Shown here one piece after another: positions 50,962 through 60,580 of a stretch of DNA of 64,000 bases. The notes beneath the pieces are model-generated. The model did no database searches. It had not been told where the DNA came from and was given only the letters and a program-made list of their open reading frames with translations. The stretch covers positions 62,001 to 126,000 of the forward strand of contig NZ_VNHX01000007.1 of the NCBI RefSeq assembly GCF_008124885.1, read 5' to 3'. The stretch comes from Sphingobacterium allocomposti (GTDB taxonomy: Bacteria; Bacteroidota; Bacteroidia; Sphingobacteriales; Sphingobacteriaceae). How positions within the stretch are numbered: the first letter of the stretch is position 1; the number at the start of each line of letters is the position of its first letter. Position numbers and translations under genes: made by a program.

Positions 50962-53900
50962 TTAAAAATTGACATTGAGTCCCAACGTATATGTCTTCGC
51001 CAGCGGGTAATTTGCTACATCCAGTCCGATTGTCCCAACTTCGGGATCAATGCCGGAATAAGAGGTGAACGTAAATGGATTTTCGGCAGAGAAATATAAT
51101 CTGGACTGTAGCTTTCCAAAGAATCGGGGCATGTTATAACCTACCGTAATATTCTTAATCCGGAAATAATCGCCGCTTTCCAGATACCAGTCGGAGTTTG
51201 TTCCGAAATTGCCATTAGGGTCTTGGCGGGACAAAATAGGAATATCCGCTCCGGGATTCTCCGGTGTCCATGCCTGCAACACCCGGGCATCTAAATTGTA
51301 TCCTTGTAGACCGGCATGATACGTTGAATATTTATAACCGTTGAAGATCTTAGCCCCCGAAATACCGTATGTCAGCACATTTAAATCAAATTGCTTATAG
51401 CTTGCGTTGAACGAAAAGCCATACGTGAACTTCGGAACAGCGCTTCCCATATATACCCGATCATTGTCGTCGATACGCCCGTCGCCGTTAGCATCCACAA
51501 AACGCAAATCTCCTGGCCTTGCTCTTTCTTGTATTACTTGGTCTCCTGTCCGATGTGCCTGTACCTCGTCTTCCGACCTGAAAATACCGGCGGTAGGCAC
51601 CAGATAATACGAATAAAGTGCCTGCCCAGGGGTAGAGCGATAAGGTAATAGCACACCGCGAACATGGTTGCCGTGCGCTATAAAGTCGTTGAAGTATCCA
51701 TCCAGATGCAGCAATTCGTTCTTATTGAAGGCGATGTTGGCATTTACTCCCCACTTCCAATCGCCAAAACGATCGTTATAACGGGCTGCAAACTCAAAGC
51801 CTTTATTCAGCACGTCCCCGACGTTACTTGTGGGGCCAGACGCCAAGCCCAAATGAGGATTTGCTTCATTCTCCATGACCATTCCAATCGTCTTTTTACG
51901 GTAATAGTCAGCCGTCACGCTCAATTTGTGGAACAAGCTAAAATCCAATCCCACGTCAAACGATTCAGATCGCTCCCATATAATATCCGGATTGAACTGT
52001 TTGGTTATCGAATAATACCGCGCAAGGTCCCCGCCACTTCCTATGGGCACGGTGACGCCCGTCGACAAAGGCAGGTTATACGCATATATATCCACAGACT
52101 GTATGTTACCTATCTGCCCCCACGATGCGCGTAACTTTAAGTCGCTAACGACCGATGCATTGAAAAATGGCTCGGCAGAAATTTTCCAGGCAGCAGACAC
52201 GGAAGGAAAAACGTCGGAACGATTTTCTTCCGTCAATCGGGAACTACGATCTTGACGCACGCTTGCTCCGATAAAATAACGTCCATCGTAGTTGTAGTTC
52301 ACCCGCGCGATTGCCGAAGTAAGAGCGTCCTCCCAAACATCGCTTCTCGGCAGTGTGGGAATCGATGCCGCGTTCCTGATATATTGATTCCAGGGTTCCT
52401 CGCTTTCAAACCCCATCGCCTGGATATAAAAGCTCTCAAACCGTGTTTTCTGCGCCGAATAAACGGCCACCGCATCCAGGTGATGCTGACCAAATTCTTT
52501 GGTATAATTCAGTTGCTGGTCCCATATCCAGCGCTGCTCCTGCGACTCTTCGTGCGTCAGGTAGTTGTTGGCGTTCGATCTTCCTATTTCGGGGATTTTA
52601 GGATCAAAACGTTTGTAAGAATTGCGGTTAAGGTTGAGCGCAAAGTTTGACGTAAACGACAATCCGTCGACGATTGTCACACGTGCAAAAGCATTGCCGT
52701 TGATGTTCAGTCTCGGATTATGTACCGTTGGGCGAAGTAAAAGAGCAACGGGATTATACGTATCTCCGTATGTTCCGGAGAAGTTGGACAGTTCGAACGG
52801 AACTGTACCGTGAAAGTTGCCGGACTCATCATAGACAGGTGCTGCGGGATTCATATAAATTGCATTGATTATAGAACCGCTATAGCTGCTTGAGGTGTTC
52901 GTCCCCTGCATCTTCGTCTGGTTCAAATAGATATTCTGTCCCAAGGTTAAGCGATCAAAAAAATCGAATTCCGTTTTTAGACGATAGGAAAACCGTTCAT
53001 AACCAGTATTCAGCAGTAGTCCCTCTTTATCGTGGTAACCAAATGAGGTACTATATCTCGATTTTTCGCCGCCTCCCGAAAGCTGTACATTGGCATTCAG
53101 GATGTTGGCCGTTTGGAAAATTTCTTTCATCCAGTTGGTACGTGTCACCTGCCCCCATGGATTCAATGCCGCGTCGTGGCCTGGTGCAGGCGTTACTCCA
53201 TCATTTGCAGCAGCGATATTGTACACGTTGGCATACTGTTCCGCCTTTAGGGCGGTGGGCAGGTTGTGGGCGTTCTGCCAGCCTCTATATAGGTCTACAT
53301 TCAACCGTGGAGGCCCCATTTTGCCGCTCTTTGTCGTGATAACGATCACACCCGATGAGGCCTGCGCTCCATAGATAGCTGCCGCTGCGGCATCCTTTAA
53401 TATATCGACGGTTTCGATGTCATTTGGGTTGATCGGGCCACCGTAATAGGGTATCCCATCGACGACATACAAAGGCGACTCACCATTCACGGAACCCATC
53501 CCGCGGATCATTACACTCGGATTCGAAGTGGGGTCGCCTCCGGCCGACATCACCGTGACACCGGCGACATTTCCCTGCATCATATCGGACAAATTGGTCA
53601 ACGGCCGCGAGACTTGTTGAGATACGTTCGGCAACGAGCTTACAGCTGTCGTGAGGTCTCCGCGTCGCTGCTGCCCGTATCCAACAACGACGACCTCATC
53701 CAATTCGGAAGTCTGCTCGGTCAAACGGATCAACATAGAGCTGCTCTCTCCCGCTTTTATCTCCTTTGCTACAGTCTCGTACGGATTGTAGCCCACCATC
53801 GTGACCTTCAGGCGGTAGGATAGCGATGCGTCAATACCATCCAATACGAAGATACCCTTCGCGTCGGTGGCGACCTGAGCTACGGTCTTCCCCTGTGCAT

Positions 53901-54060
53901 CCAGCAACTCCACGGTGGCGCCGGGAACAATTGCTCCGACATCATCCACAATGGTACCCCTCAATAGTCCGCCTGTCTGCGCCCAGGCATTGGCGGCCAT
54001 GAAAAGCGCTGCGCCGCTCAATGCCAGCCTAACGCTTTTAAAGATGTTTCTCTTTTTCAT
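50962..54060 (-). CDS. SusC/RagA family TonB-dependent transporter (second locus)
   Basis: About 1032 residues from the ATG at 54060 (MKKRNIFKSVRLALSG); an earlier in-frame ATG at 54099 adds only 13 residues. Order: signal peptide, CarboxypepD_reg-like domain, TonB box ELDEVVVVGYGQ, plug (VDGIPYYGG, GAQASSGVIVITTKSG) and a barrel ending in LGLNVNF. It has no STN domain, although a FecR-type anti-sigma gene is nearby. The 207-base gap to fecR suggests its own promoter. Confidence 0.95.
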   Translation of the reverse strand: MKKRNIFKSVRLALSGAALFMAANAWAQTGGLLRGTIVDDVGAIVPGATVELLDAQGKTVAQVATDAKGIFVLDGIDASLSYRLKVTMVGYNPYETVAKEIKAGESSSMLIRLTEQTSELDEVVVVGYGQQRRGDLTTAVSSLPNVSQQVSRPLTNLSDMMQGNVAGVTVMSAGGDPTSNPSVMIRGMGSVNGESPLYVVDGIPYYGGPINPNDIETVDILKDAAAAAIYGAQASSGVIVITTKSGKMGPPRLNVDLYRGWQNAHNLPTALKAEQYANVYNIAAANDGVTPAPGHDAALNPWGQVTRTNWMKEIFQTANILNANVQLSGGGEKSRYSTSFGYHDKEGLLLNTGYERFSYRLKTEFDFFDRLTLGQNIYLNQTKMQGTNTSSSYSGSIINAIYMNPAAPVYDESGNFHGTVPFELSNFSGTYGDTYNPVALLLRPTVHNPRLNINGNAFARVTIVDGLSFTSNFALNLNRNSYKRFDPKIPEIGRSNANNYLTHEESQEQRWIWDQQLNYTKEFGQHHLDAVAVYSAQKTRFESFYIQAMGFESEEPWNQYIRNAASIPTLPRSDVWEDALTSAIARVNYNYDGRYFIGASVRQDRSSRLTEENRSDVFPSVSAAWKISAEPFFNASVVSDLKLRASWGQIGNIQSVDIYAYNLPLSTGVTVPIGSGGDLARYYSITKQFNPDIIWERSESFDVGLDFSLFHKLSVTADYYRKKTIGMVMENEANPHLGLASGPTSNVGDVLNKGFEFAARYNDRFGDWKWGVNANIAFNKNELLHLDGYFNDFIAHGNHVRGVLLPYRSTPGQALYSYYLVPTAGIFRSEDEVQAHRTGDQVIQERARPGDLRFVDANGDGRIDDNDRVYMGSAVPKFTYGFSFNASYKQFDLNVLTYGISGAKIFNGYKYSTYHAGLQGYNLDARVLQAWTPENPGADIPILSRQDPNGNFGTNSDWYLESGDYFRIKNITVGYNMPRFFGKLQSRLYFSAENPFTFTSYSGIDPEVGTIGLDVANYPLAKTYTLGLNVNF

Positions 54061-54267
54061 CTGATTAAATTTGATTTTTATCGGTAATGAAGCTTGCATT
54101 ATTCATTTATTCCATCTTCAACTGCATTCATGAACATACGACGTTCAGTTATTCATCCCTTTTATTGACGGGAGTTTATGCAGATTGCCTTAATTAATGT
54201 CTGTAAGTTGATTGAACGCTTAACCATGATTTCACTGAATCGAATAACCCAAACGTGATATCGAAAA

Positions 54268-55359
54268 TTAATAATGGTTGTTCTTTTCTAATTCTTTATG
54301 CCCCTTTCGGATATGGATCCCCTGCTCACTTTCCTCATAGAGAAGATTGTTCATCCGGCATATAATCTGCAGGACTACCTGAAGGGAATCTTCATCGGTG
54401 AATTCTCCCGTGAATGTCAGTCCATGTAGATCGGCTTGGTCAAACAAAATATGTATATTCTTCTGTTCTGACAGGCTGACAAAAACCTTTTCTAAAGGCG
54501 CATTATCAAAACGTAATATCGGTACGCTCGCGTCAGGAACCAACTCCCGGGCTTTATCCCCCGTGAATTCCGGCCGGGGTCCGCCCTGTACGGAAGGGTT
54601 CCGATGGAGTTTTATGGAGTTAGATCCCACATGTAGCTCATCCCCTGGCATAAGATATTGATCGTCTATTGTCTTAAAGCTCTCCGCTGTTGCTTTAACA
54701 ACCACCTTCCCGGATAGCAAGGTAACCTTTAACATCTCCTTGGTATACGTATCGACGATAAACTCGGTCCCCAAGGCAGTTGTCGTATACGCATTTGCCC
54801 AAACGACAAAAGGCAACAACGTGTCGCGGACAACCTGAAACCGTGCGCGCCCGGATAAGACAAGTTTCCGCTCTTTCTGACCAAATAGCGTCGTATAGGA
54901 CAATGTACTTCCGGGGGATAAAATCACCTTTGAGCCGTCAGGCAGTACCATCCGCTGGTCACGGTCCTTGCTGTTGCGCGCTGTGATGGTGTCTATTGCG
55001 GCATAAGACTGCCCCGGTATCTCCTGAGGGGTAGATCTCCTCAAAAAAAGATGAGCGGCCAAACCGAGACATAGCACTAAAGAAGCCGCAGCCAACCAAG
55101 GTGATACCAACCTTCGCTTTACGTGGGATGCGGCTTCTGTTATACCCATCTGGTGATGTAGCTTGTCTAAAATTTGCTTGTATTCGTTGTCCGCGAAGAG
55201 CTCAGACTCATCTATAGCAGACTGAAGGAACTCATCCCCCAGTTCCTTTTGCAGTTGTTCTTTTCGTTCTTCCAATTCTGTTAATAGGCGCATGTGTTCA
55301 CGCGCGGACATGTGTCCGGCCCAGAATTTCTTTATAAGACTTCGAATATTCCTGTTCAT
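54268..55359 (-). CDS. FecR-like anti-sigma factor (with DUF4974-like C-terminal region)
   Basis: About 363 residues from the ATG at 55359 (MNRNIRSLIKKFWAG). The N-terminal helical part can hold the sigma factor inside the cell. One membrane segment follows (about 90-108, AAASLVLCLGLAAHLFL), then the FecR domain (MVLPDGSKVILSPGSTLSYTTLFGQKERKLVLSG) and a STN-like DUF4974 region near the end (RFDNAPLEKVFVSLSEQK...LTFTGEFTDE). In related systems a signal from the outer membrane is passed to this domain. It follows the sigma gene by about 93 bases. Confidence 0.92.
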   Translation of the reverse strand: MNRNIRSLIKKFWAGHMSAREHMRLLTELEERKEQLQKELGDEFLQSAIDESELFADNEYKQILDKLHHQMGITEAASHVKRRLVSPWLAAASLVLCLGLAAHLFLRRSTPQEIPGQSYAAIDTITARNSKDRDQRMVLPDGSKVILSPGSTLSYTTLFGQKERKLVLSGRARFQVVRDTLLPFVVWANAYTTTALGTEFIVDTYTKEMLKVTLLSGKVVVKATAESFKTIDDQYLMPGDELHVGSNSIKLHRNPSVQGGPRPEFTGDKARELVPDASVPILRFDNAPLEKVFVSLSEQKNIHILFDQADLHGLTFTGEFTDEDSLQVVLQIICRMNNLLYEESEQGIHIRKGHKELEKNNHY

Positions 55360-55452
55360 CACCCGTAAATACACGAGTTTGGGGCGGAGGGGATGATTTT
55401 TTAGGTTAAAAGATTATGAAGAAAATATGAAGAGAAAAAGATTGCGACCTAG

Positions 55453-56070
55453 CTACAGAAAAAAAAGAAACAACATAGCCTTCCCCACATACGCTGGATA
55501 GCGGTCTATGAGATAGGCCCGGATAGCTTTGTTTGATTGCTTAAGGTAGTCGCTGACTGTTTGGGGGCTGATGCCAAGTTGCGTAGCCACGTCTTCTTTT
55601 GTACGCCCCTCGTACCTGCACATCCGGAATACTTCTCTTTTTCGCGCAGGCAAAACATCAACTGCTTCGTCGAGTAGCTGCAGCTGCACCTGGAAAACAT
55701 CCTCTTTGCTAAGAACATCCTCCTCGTCGGCTGCGATTTCCTGCGGATAGTCGGCTAAATATGCGACTGATTCCTGAACCTTCTTCCGCAGCACATTCAA
55801 CGACTTATTATAGCTGACCACGAATAGCCAGCTGCCAACGCTTATTTCCGGACTGATTTTATATCGATTCTGCCAAAGGGCAAGAAAGACGTCCTGTAAT
55901 ACCTCTGCCGCCAGCTCCCGGGTTTTAATGAGCTTAATGATATTGGCATGCACCGGCTTGTGGTAACGGGCATACAGCCTGTTGAAAGCGGTAACGTCGC
56001 CCAGGGCCATTTGTTGTACATCGTGAATCTCGCTGGCAACGTCGAGTTTATCGTTTTTTTTCATATGCAT
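55453..56070 (-). CDS. ECF-type RNA polymerase sigma factor (sigma-70 family)
   Basis: About 205 residues; the family initiates transcription at specific promoters and is held inactive by FecR. Region 2 shows FNRLYARYHKPVHANIIKLIKTRELAAEVLQDVFLALWQNR with the VGSWLFVVSYNKSLNVLRK segment, and region 4 a helix-turn-helix (GRTKEDVATQLGISPQTVSDYLKQSNKAIRAYL). I place the start at 56070 (MHMKKN); 56064 is also possible. The upstream in-frame ATG at 56106 overlaps the promoter and is unlikely. Confidence 0.94.
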   Translation of the reverse strand: MHMKKNDKLDVASEIHDVQQMALGDVTAFNRLYARYHKPVHANIIKLIKTRELAAEVLQDVFLALWQNRYKISPEISVGSWLFVVSYNKSLNVLRKKVQESVAYLADYPQEIAADEEDVLSKEDVFQVQLQLLDEAVDVLPARKREVFRMCRYEGRTKEDVATQLGISPQTVSDYLKQSNKAIRAYLIDRYPAYVGKAMLFLFFL

Positions 56071-56093
56071 ACGGCTGCTCGGAAAAATCTCAA

Positions 56094-56125
56094 CAAAATT
56101 ATCCAAAAACGAAACCGAAGTCCAA
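56094..56125 (-). promoter_or_regulatory. Promoter of the ECF sigma gene
   Basis: On the minus strand, TTG (56125-56123), 21 bases, TAATTTTG (56101-56094). This is a full Bacteroidota -33/-7 match, about 24 bases before the chosen start, implying a housekeeping-sigma promoter. Confidence 0.8.
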
Positions 56126-56166
56126 CTGCCCCCTATTATAAAATTGTTAAGTTATGAGTAGCCCTC

Positions 56167-56370
56167 CCGGGTATCTATCCTTCGACAAGCTCAGGATAGG
56201 CTCATCAAACAGATGTCAGGCTGAGCCCATCGAAGCCCTGCTATCCTTCGACAATGTCAGGATGACAAGGCGCCCTCTGGCGATAACGTCAGGCGGAACA
56301 CATCCGGCGGCCCGCAACACCCCTGTCGAAGAGATGTCAGGCTGAGCCCGTCGAAGCCCAGGATGACGCC
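56167..56370. repeat. REP-like palindromic repeats
   Basis: Several imperfect copies of CCTTCGACAAGCTCAGG and of its reverse form TCAGGCTGAGCC-TCGAAG. One forms CTATCCT/AGGATAG (56175-56199); a 27-base block repeats at 56211-56237 and 56332-56358 with one mismatch, 121 bases apart. Similar CTTCGAC...GTCGAAG palindromes are scattered in many bacterial genomes. No gene lies in this 416-base gap (56107-56522), apart from the sigma promoter at its edge. Confidence 0.8.
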
Positions 56371-56522
56371 ATATGTAAACGAGAAAGGTCTCCTTCCGGG
56401 CGAAAGAAGACCTTTGTAAAACCAATTATAACTTGCCGCCATGCTCTAGCGGTTTGAATTATGAACTGTTAAGTTACATACATTTCCGCAGTTTCGCAAA
56501 TATTTTTAACAAAATAAAAGGG

Positions 56523-58052
56523 CTAATTCACTACCTCAAAGGCACGGAAAACAGCATGCTCCTCAGTACTTCCGGAAAAGTGCAGCCCCGGCCGCGGGCT
56601 CCTGTCCCATGGCGGGAGGTCATAAGCCTGGTCCTCCGGCACGAGGCTCTCTATCTCCGTCCACGTAGACGCCGTCTTCGTAAATGCAGAACAGTGCCCA
56701 TCCTCGTCCAAGACCAATCTCAGCGTCGCCTCTTTCGCATACTTTGGCAACGTAGATTCGCCTATGGTGCGCCTCACCCCTTTTTCCATCCGCCAAAAGA
56801 TAGCCTTGTCTTCCAAAATCCCTACACCGACAGCCCGATCTTTGTCCCCATAAATGACCAGCCCCTTTAGCGCCCCGACGCTGCTGTTCGTCAAGTCGAT
56901 AGCAGCTATGGCCTGGTATGCCTTCCGGAGCGGCCGGATGGTCAAGGCAATTCCTGCCCGATTGTCTTCTGCGGATGTTCCTGTCAACCACAGCCCTTCC
57001 GGCCGGTACGTGAACTGAGGTGCTGCGTACCGGAAATCCCACTGCCAAAACCTGCCGTTAGACGTCGAAGCTTTCAAGGCAACATCCTGCTTCTGATATC
57101 GTCTCTTATTTTCAGGCTGGATAAACGTAAATATCGGCTCGCCGGACGCCGACCAGTCGAGTTGGGCAAGCAACCCTTCACGGCCCGTATACACATTTCC
57201 GGTTTTACTGTAACCATGGAGCAGATAAAATATCTTATCCTCAGCCGATTTCACAAAAGTGCCATGCCCCATACATTTCCAGTCTTCATTTTCTCCCAGG
57301 AGAACGTCGGTTCCGACCCGCTCGTAAGGTCCTTTCAACGTGCGGGAGCGTACGGCCTGCACATGGTAATCGCAATGGAGCCCGCAACAGTTCCCTGCCG
57401 CGTAAAACATATAGTAGTAGCCGTTGTGTTTCAGGAAGCTCTGTCCTTCGATCCCGACCTTCGCCGTGTCCTGTAATAATGAAAAGGGTTCACCTATCAG
57501 ACGCAGGCCGTCGGAGGAGAGCTCGCTGCCCAAAATTTCTATGGGCCGCTCATCAAGACCATAAGCCTTCCATGTCATAAACAGGCGGTCATCTTCCTTT
57601 ACAACAAATGCGTCGATGGACTCCGAGCCGTATGCGACCACGATACCACGGTCAACAAAGTCTCTATCCGGAAAGCGCGAGGTTGCCACACCGATGCAGG
57701 AGACGCCGTCCGATTTTCGCTTTGCGGAATAATACACATAATAAACACCGTCGTGATAAAAGTACTCCGGTGCCCAGAAGGAAGAGGCTGCCCACGCTGG
57801 GGGTTCGGAAAAAACGAACCCCTGCTGTTCCCAGTTTTGCAAGTCTGTCGACATATAAATCGGAAAGTGCGGCCCCCATTCGCTGGATGTCCCTACGGCA
57901 AAATACGTACCGTCTACCAGTATCACAGTGGGATCGGGAAAATCTCCCGGTATCATGGCGGCCCATTGTCCAAACGTTACAGACGTAATGACGATCTGCA
58001 ACAGCATTGACAGACCTATTCGATATAAGAAGCGCTGTGTTAAGAAGTTCAT
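56523..58052 (-). CDS. Glycoside hydrolase family 43 protein
   Basis: About 509 residues from the ATG at 58052 (MNFLTQRFLY), with a signal peptide of about 28 residues. GH43 enzymes cleave arabinosyl or xylosyl linkages. The five-bladed propeller part shows the catalytic base motif DFPDPTVI (D40), the ESIDAFVV loop expected to hold the pKa-tuning aspartate, and an acid-bearing GIEGQSFLKHNGYYYMFYAAG. The C-terminal half is a beta-sandwich of the GH43-accessory type. A start at 58181 would add 43 non-signal residues and is unlikely. Divergent from the GH20 gene. Confidence 0.9.
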   Translation of the reverse strand: MNFLTQRFLYRIGLSMLLQIVITSVTFGQWAAMIPGDFPDPTVILVDGTYFAVGTSSEWGPHFPIYMSTDLQNWEQQGFVFSEPPAWAASSFWAPEYFYHDGVYYVYYSAKRKSDGVSCIGVATSRFPDRDFVDRGIVVAYGSESIDAFVVKEDDRLFMTWKAYGLDERPIEILGSELSSDGLRLIGEPFSLLQDTAKVGIEGQSFLKHNGYYYMFYAAGNCCGLHCDYHVQAVRSRTLKGPYERVGTDVLLGENEDWKCMGHGTFVKSAEDKIFYLLHGYSKTGNVYTGREGLLAQLDWSASGEPIFTFIQPENKRRYQKQDVALKASTSNGRFWQWDFRYAAPQFTYRPEGLWLTGTSAEDNRAGIALTIRPLRKAYQAIAAIDLTNSSVGALKGLVIYGDKDRAVGVGILEDKAIFWRMEKGVRRTIGESTLPKYAKEATLRLVLDEDGHCSAFTKTASTWTEIESLVPEDQAYDLPPWDRSPRPGLHFSGSTEEHAVFRAFEVVN

Positions 58053-58341
58053 AGTTGACCTATTATTTGAGGAAACAAAATACCAATTTTTCTTCAGTTT
58101 CAAAACATGTGCTGCCGTGCCGGCCGCCCCAGAGCCATAGACCGTCAGCCTGTCGGCGGCAAATAGTACGTCCTGGCACACGTTACCGCGCTCTGCTCTT
58201 TAAAAGAACAATTTTACACAAACGATTGACTAATCAGATTGTTACAAGACGGCCCCGATTTGGTCCTTCGCAGCTTCAGCTAAACCGTTTAAATTAATTA
58301 ATTTTACAGCGAAACTTCAACCATCATAAGAATAGATAAGA

Positions 58342-60192
58342 ATGAAAAAATTACTTCTTTGTGCACTGGCACTGCTGGCGGTTGCCGCCGCTTCTGCACA
58401 ACATGCTGACAAATCGGTTCCGATTATTCCCTTGCCTAATTCGGTGAAACAGTTGGATGGCCGTTTTGTCATCAGCGACGCTACCGTAATTAGCTACGAC
58501 AGCAAAGAGAGCAAAAGTATCGCCGAACTCCTGCAGTCGTTCGTGGCATCGCAATATGGCATGAACCTCCAACTTAGTCAAAAGAAACAGCCTAAGGGTA
58601 TTTCTTTTGTCTCGAAAGATCAAGGCAATAAAGAAGCCTACGAACTTCGCGTGACACCTCAGGAGGTCGTTATTTCTGGTGTCGAAGCGGGGTTGTTTTA
58701 CGGCTATCAATCGTTAATACAGCTTTTTCCCTTGAACGCCACACCGGATCAGCTGTCTCTCGCAGCGGTGGAAATTAAAGACGAGCCCCGCTTTTCGTAT
58801 CGTGGCCTGCACCTTGACGTGGGACGTCACATGTTTCCGCTTAGTTTTATAAAGAAATACATCGACATTCTAGCGTCTTATAAGCTCAATACCTTCCACT
58901 GGCATCTGACCGAAGATCAGGGCTGGCGGCTGGAGATCAAAAAGTATCCACTTCTTACAGAGGTTGGCGGCTTCAGGAAGCAAACCTTACTCGGGAATTA
59001 CAAGACGGACGGCGACTACGATAACACGCCCTACGGAGGCTTTTACACCCAGGAAGAGGCCAAAGAGATCGTAGCATACGCCAAAGAACGCTTTGTCACG
59101 GTTATTCCGGAGATCGAGCTGCCCGGACATGCTTTAGCTGCGCTTTCCGCTTATCCGCACCTTGGCTGCGGAGACAATCCCGGCCCCTATACTGCTGCGC
59201 AGACGTGGGGCGTGTTCGACGACGTATTCTGTGCCGGTAAAGAAGAGACCTTCGAGTTTCTCGAGAACGTTTTAGACGAAGTAATTGCTATATTCCCCAG
59301 CGAATATATTCATATCGGCGGAGATGAATGCCCGAAATCGAAATGGAAGAGCTGCCCGCATTGTCAGAAGCGGATCAAAGAAAACAACTTAAAAGATGAG
59401 CATCATTTACAGAGCTACTTTATACAGCGCATTGAAAAATACATTAACAAAAAGGGGCGCCGTATCATTGGATGGGACGAGATCTTGGAAGGCGGGTTAG
59501 CACCAAATGCTACCGTGATGAGCTGGAGAGGTGACGAAGGAGGAATCGCCGCCGCTGAGCTCGGACACGATGTCATCATGACACCCAACAGCTATGGTTT
59601 GTATTTTGATCACAAACAGGGACCGGATCGACACCGTGAACCCCTAAGTATCGGAGGATATTCAAATCTTGAAAAGGTGTACAGCGCAGACCCTCTGCCT
59701 AAAGCGCTCGATATAACGAAACAAAAGCATGTAAAAGGCGTTCAGGCCAACGTGTGGACCGAATACATTGAGACGCCGAAGAAAGTGGAGTTTACGATCC
59801 TCCCGCGGTTGTTGGCTCTCGCCGAAATTGCCTGGACCGCGCCGGAACGAAAAGACTGGAAAGACTTTTCGGAAAACCGTGCTGCCCGTCATCTGGCAAA
59901 GCTCGATCAGACAGAAACTGTATACCGCGTTCCCGAAGTGTATGGTCTTAAAGACACCATTATTTATGCGTCGGAATATACGATTAGGGATCTGAAACCG
60001 TCCGTCGAGGGTGCAAAAATTTATTACACGCTAGACGATTACGATCCGTCGGAGCTGGATTTAGAATTCACCAAAGAAGTCAAGATCACGGTACCGGAGA
60101 ACAAACAACGGATATTTAAGGCTGTAGTTGTTACGCCGGGCGGGCGCCGGAGCAATTATGTGAAGGCGGTTATTATCAATACGAAGAAATAG
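58342..60192 (+). CDS. Glycoside hydrolase family 20 beta-N-acetylhexosaminidase
   Basis: A 616-residue secreted enzyme removing terminal GlcNAc or GalNAc. It has a signal peptide (1-19), a GH20b-like N-terminal domain (about 25-148), and a TIM barrel with HWHLTEDQGWRLEI and the catalytic Asp328-Glu329 pair in HIGGDECPKSKWK. The aspartate orients the substrate N-acetyl group for substrate-assisted catalysis. The C-terminal tail (from about 540) is a small beta domain. Together with GH43 and SusCD it suggests use of an N-acetylhexosamine-containing, pentose-decorated glycan. Confidence 0.95.
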   Translation: MKKLLLCALALLAVAAASAQHADKSVPIIPLPNSVKQLDGRFVISDATVISYDSKESKSIAELLQSFVASQYGMNLQLSQKKQPKGISFVSKDQGNKEAYELRVTPQEVVISGVEAGLFYGYQSLIQLFPLNATPDQLSLAAVEIKDEPRFSYRGLHLDVGRHMFPLSFIKKYIDILASYKLNTFHWHLTEDQGWRLEIKKYPLLTEVGGFRKQTLLGNYKTDGDYDNTPYGGFYTQEEAKEIVAYAKERFVTVIPEIELPGHALAALSAYPHLGCGDNPGPYTAAQTWGVFDDVFCAGKEETFEFLENVLDEVIAIFPSEYIHIGGDECPKSKWKSCPHCQKRIKENNLKDEHHLQSYFIQRIEKYINKKGRRIIGWDEILEGGLAPNATVMSWRGDEGGIAAAELGHDVIMTPNSYGLYFDHKQGPDRHREPLSIGGYSNLEKVYSADPLPKALDITKQKHVKGVQANVWTEYIETPKKVEFTILPRLLALAEIAWTAPERKDWKDFSENRAARHLAKLDQTETVYRVPEVYGLKDTIIYASEYTIRDLKPSVEGAKIYYTLDDYDPSELDLEFTKEVKITVPENKQRIFKAVVVTPGGRRSNYVKAVIINTKK

Positions 60193-60220
60193 CTTTTTTA
60201 TTCCTCGCAGAGAGGAACGG

Positions 60221-60260
60221 GGGCGCGATCTTCAACGTCCTAAAAGAATAGATCGCGCCC
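60221..60260 (+). terminator. Terminator-like hairpin after the GH20 gene
   Basis: Ten perfect pairs GGGCGCGATC / GATCGCGCCC around a 20-base loop, 28 bases past the stop. There is no strong T tract on the plus strand. Confidence 0.55.
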
Positions 60261-60456
60261 TCATTAAGTGTAAAGTATAGATTGCGTCACCTTCGTTCGT
60301 AAGGTTGACAATCGCGCTTAAAAACGTGCAAAATTCCGTCATCGAGAAGGGACGACGATAGCGGCAGATGGCTAATAGCAGATGGCTCTAAGCTGTAAAA
60401 TCGTTGATTCGTAAAGTCGTGAAGATATAAAACCGTGGCTCTAAGTGCAAAAGATT

Positions 60457-60520
60457 GACCTCGTAGAGGTCATATTTCAATAGAAAACCGTGTGCCCAAT
60501 TACACGACCCTGACGGGGTC
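60457..60520. repeat. Paired GACCC...GGGTC hairpins, copy 2
   Basis: GACCTCGTAGAGGTC (60457-60471) and GACCCTGACGGGGTC (60506-60520), starts 49 bases apart as in copy 1. The first hairpin differs from copy 1 by a C-to-T and a paired G-to-A change, keeping the stem. Confidence 0.8.
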
Positions 60521-60580
60521 GAATAAAAAGCCCGATGGCAGATAGCTCTAAGCTGTAAAATCGTTGATTTGTAAAGTCGT

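Noticed and set aside
56216..56442. Short minus-strand open frames in the REP-like region
   Set aside because: They are read-throughs of palindromic repeats with no start signal or domain.
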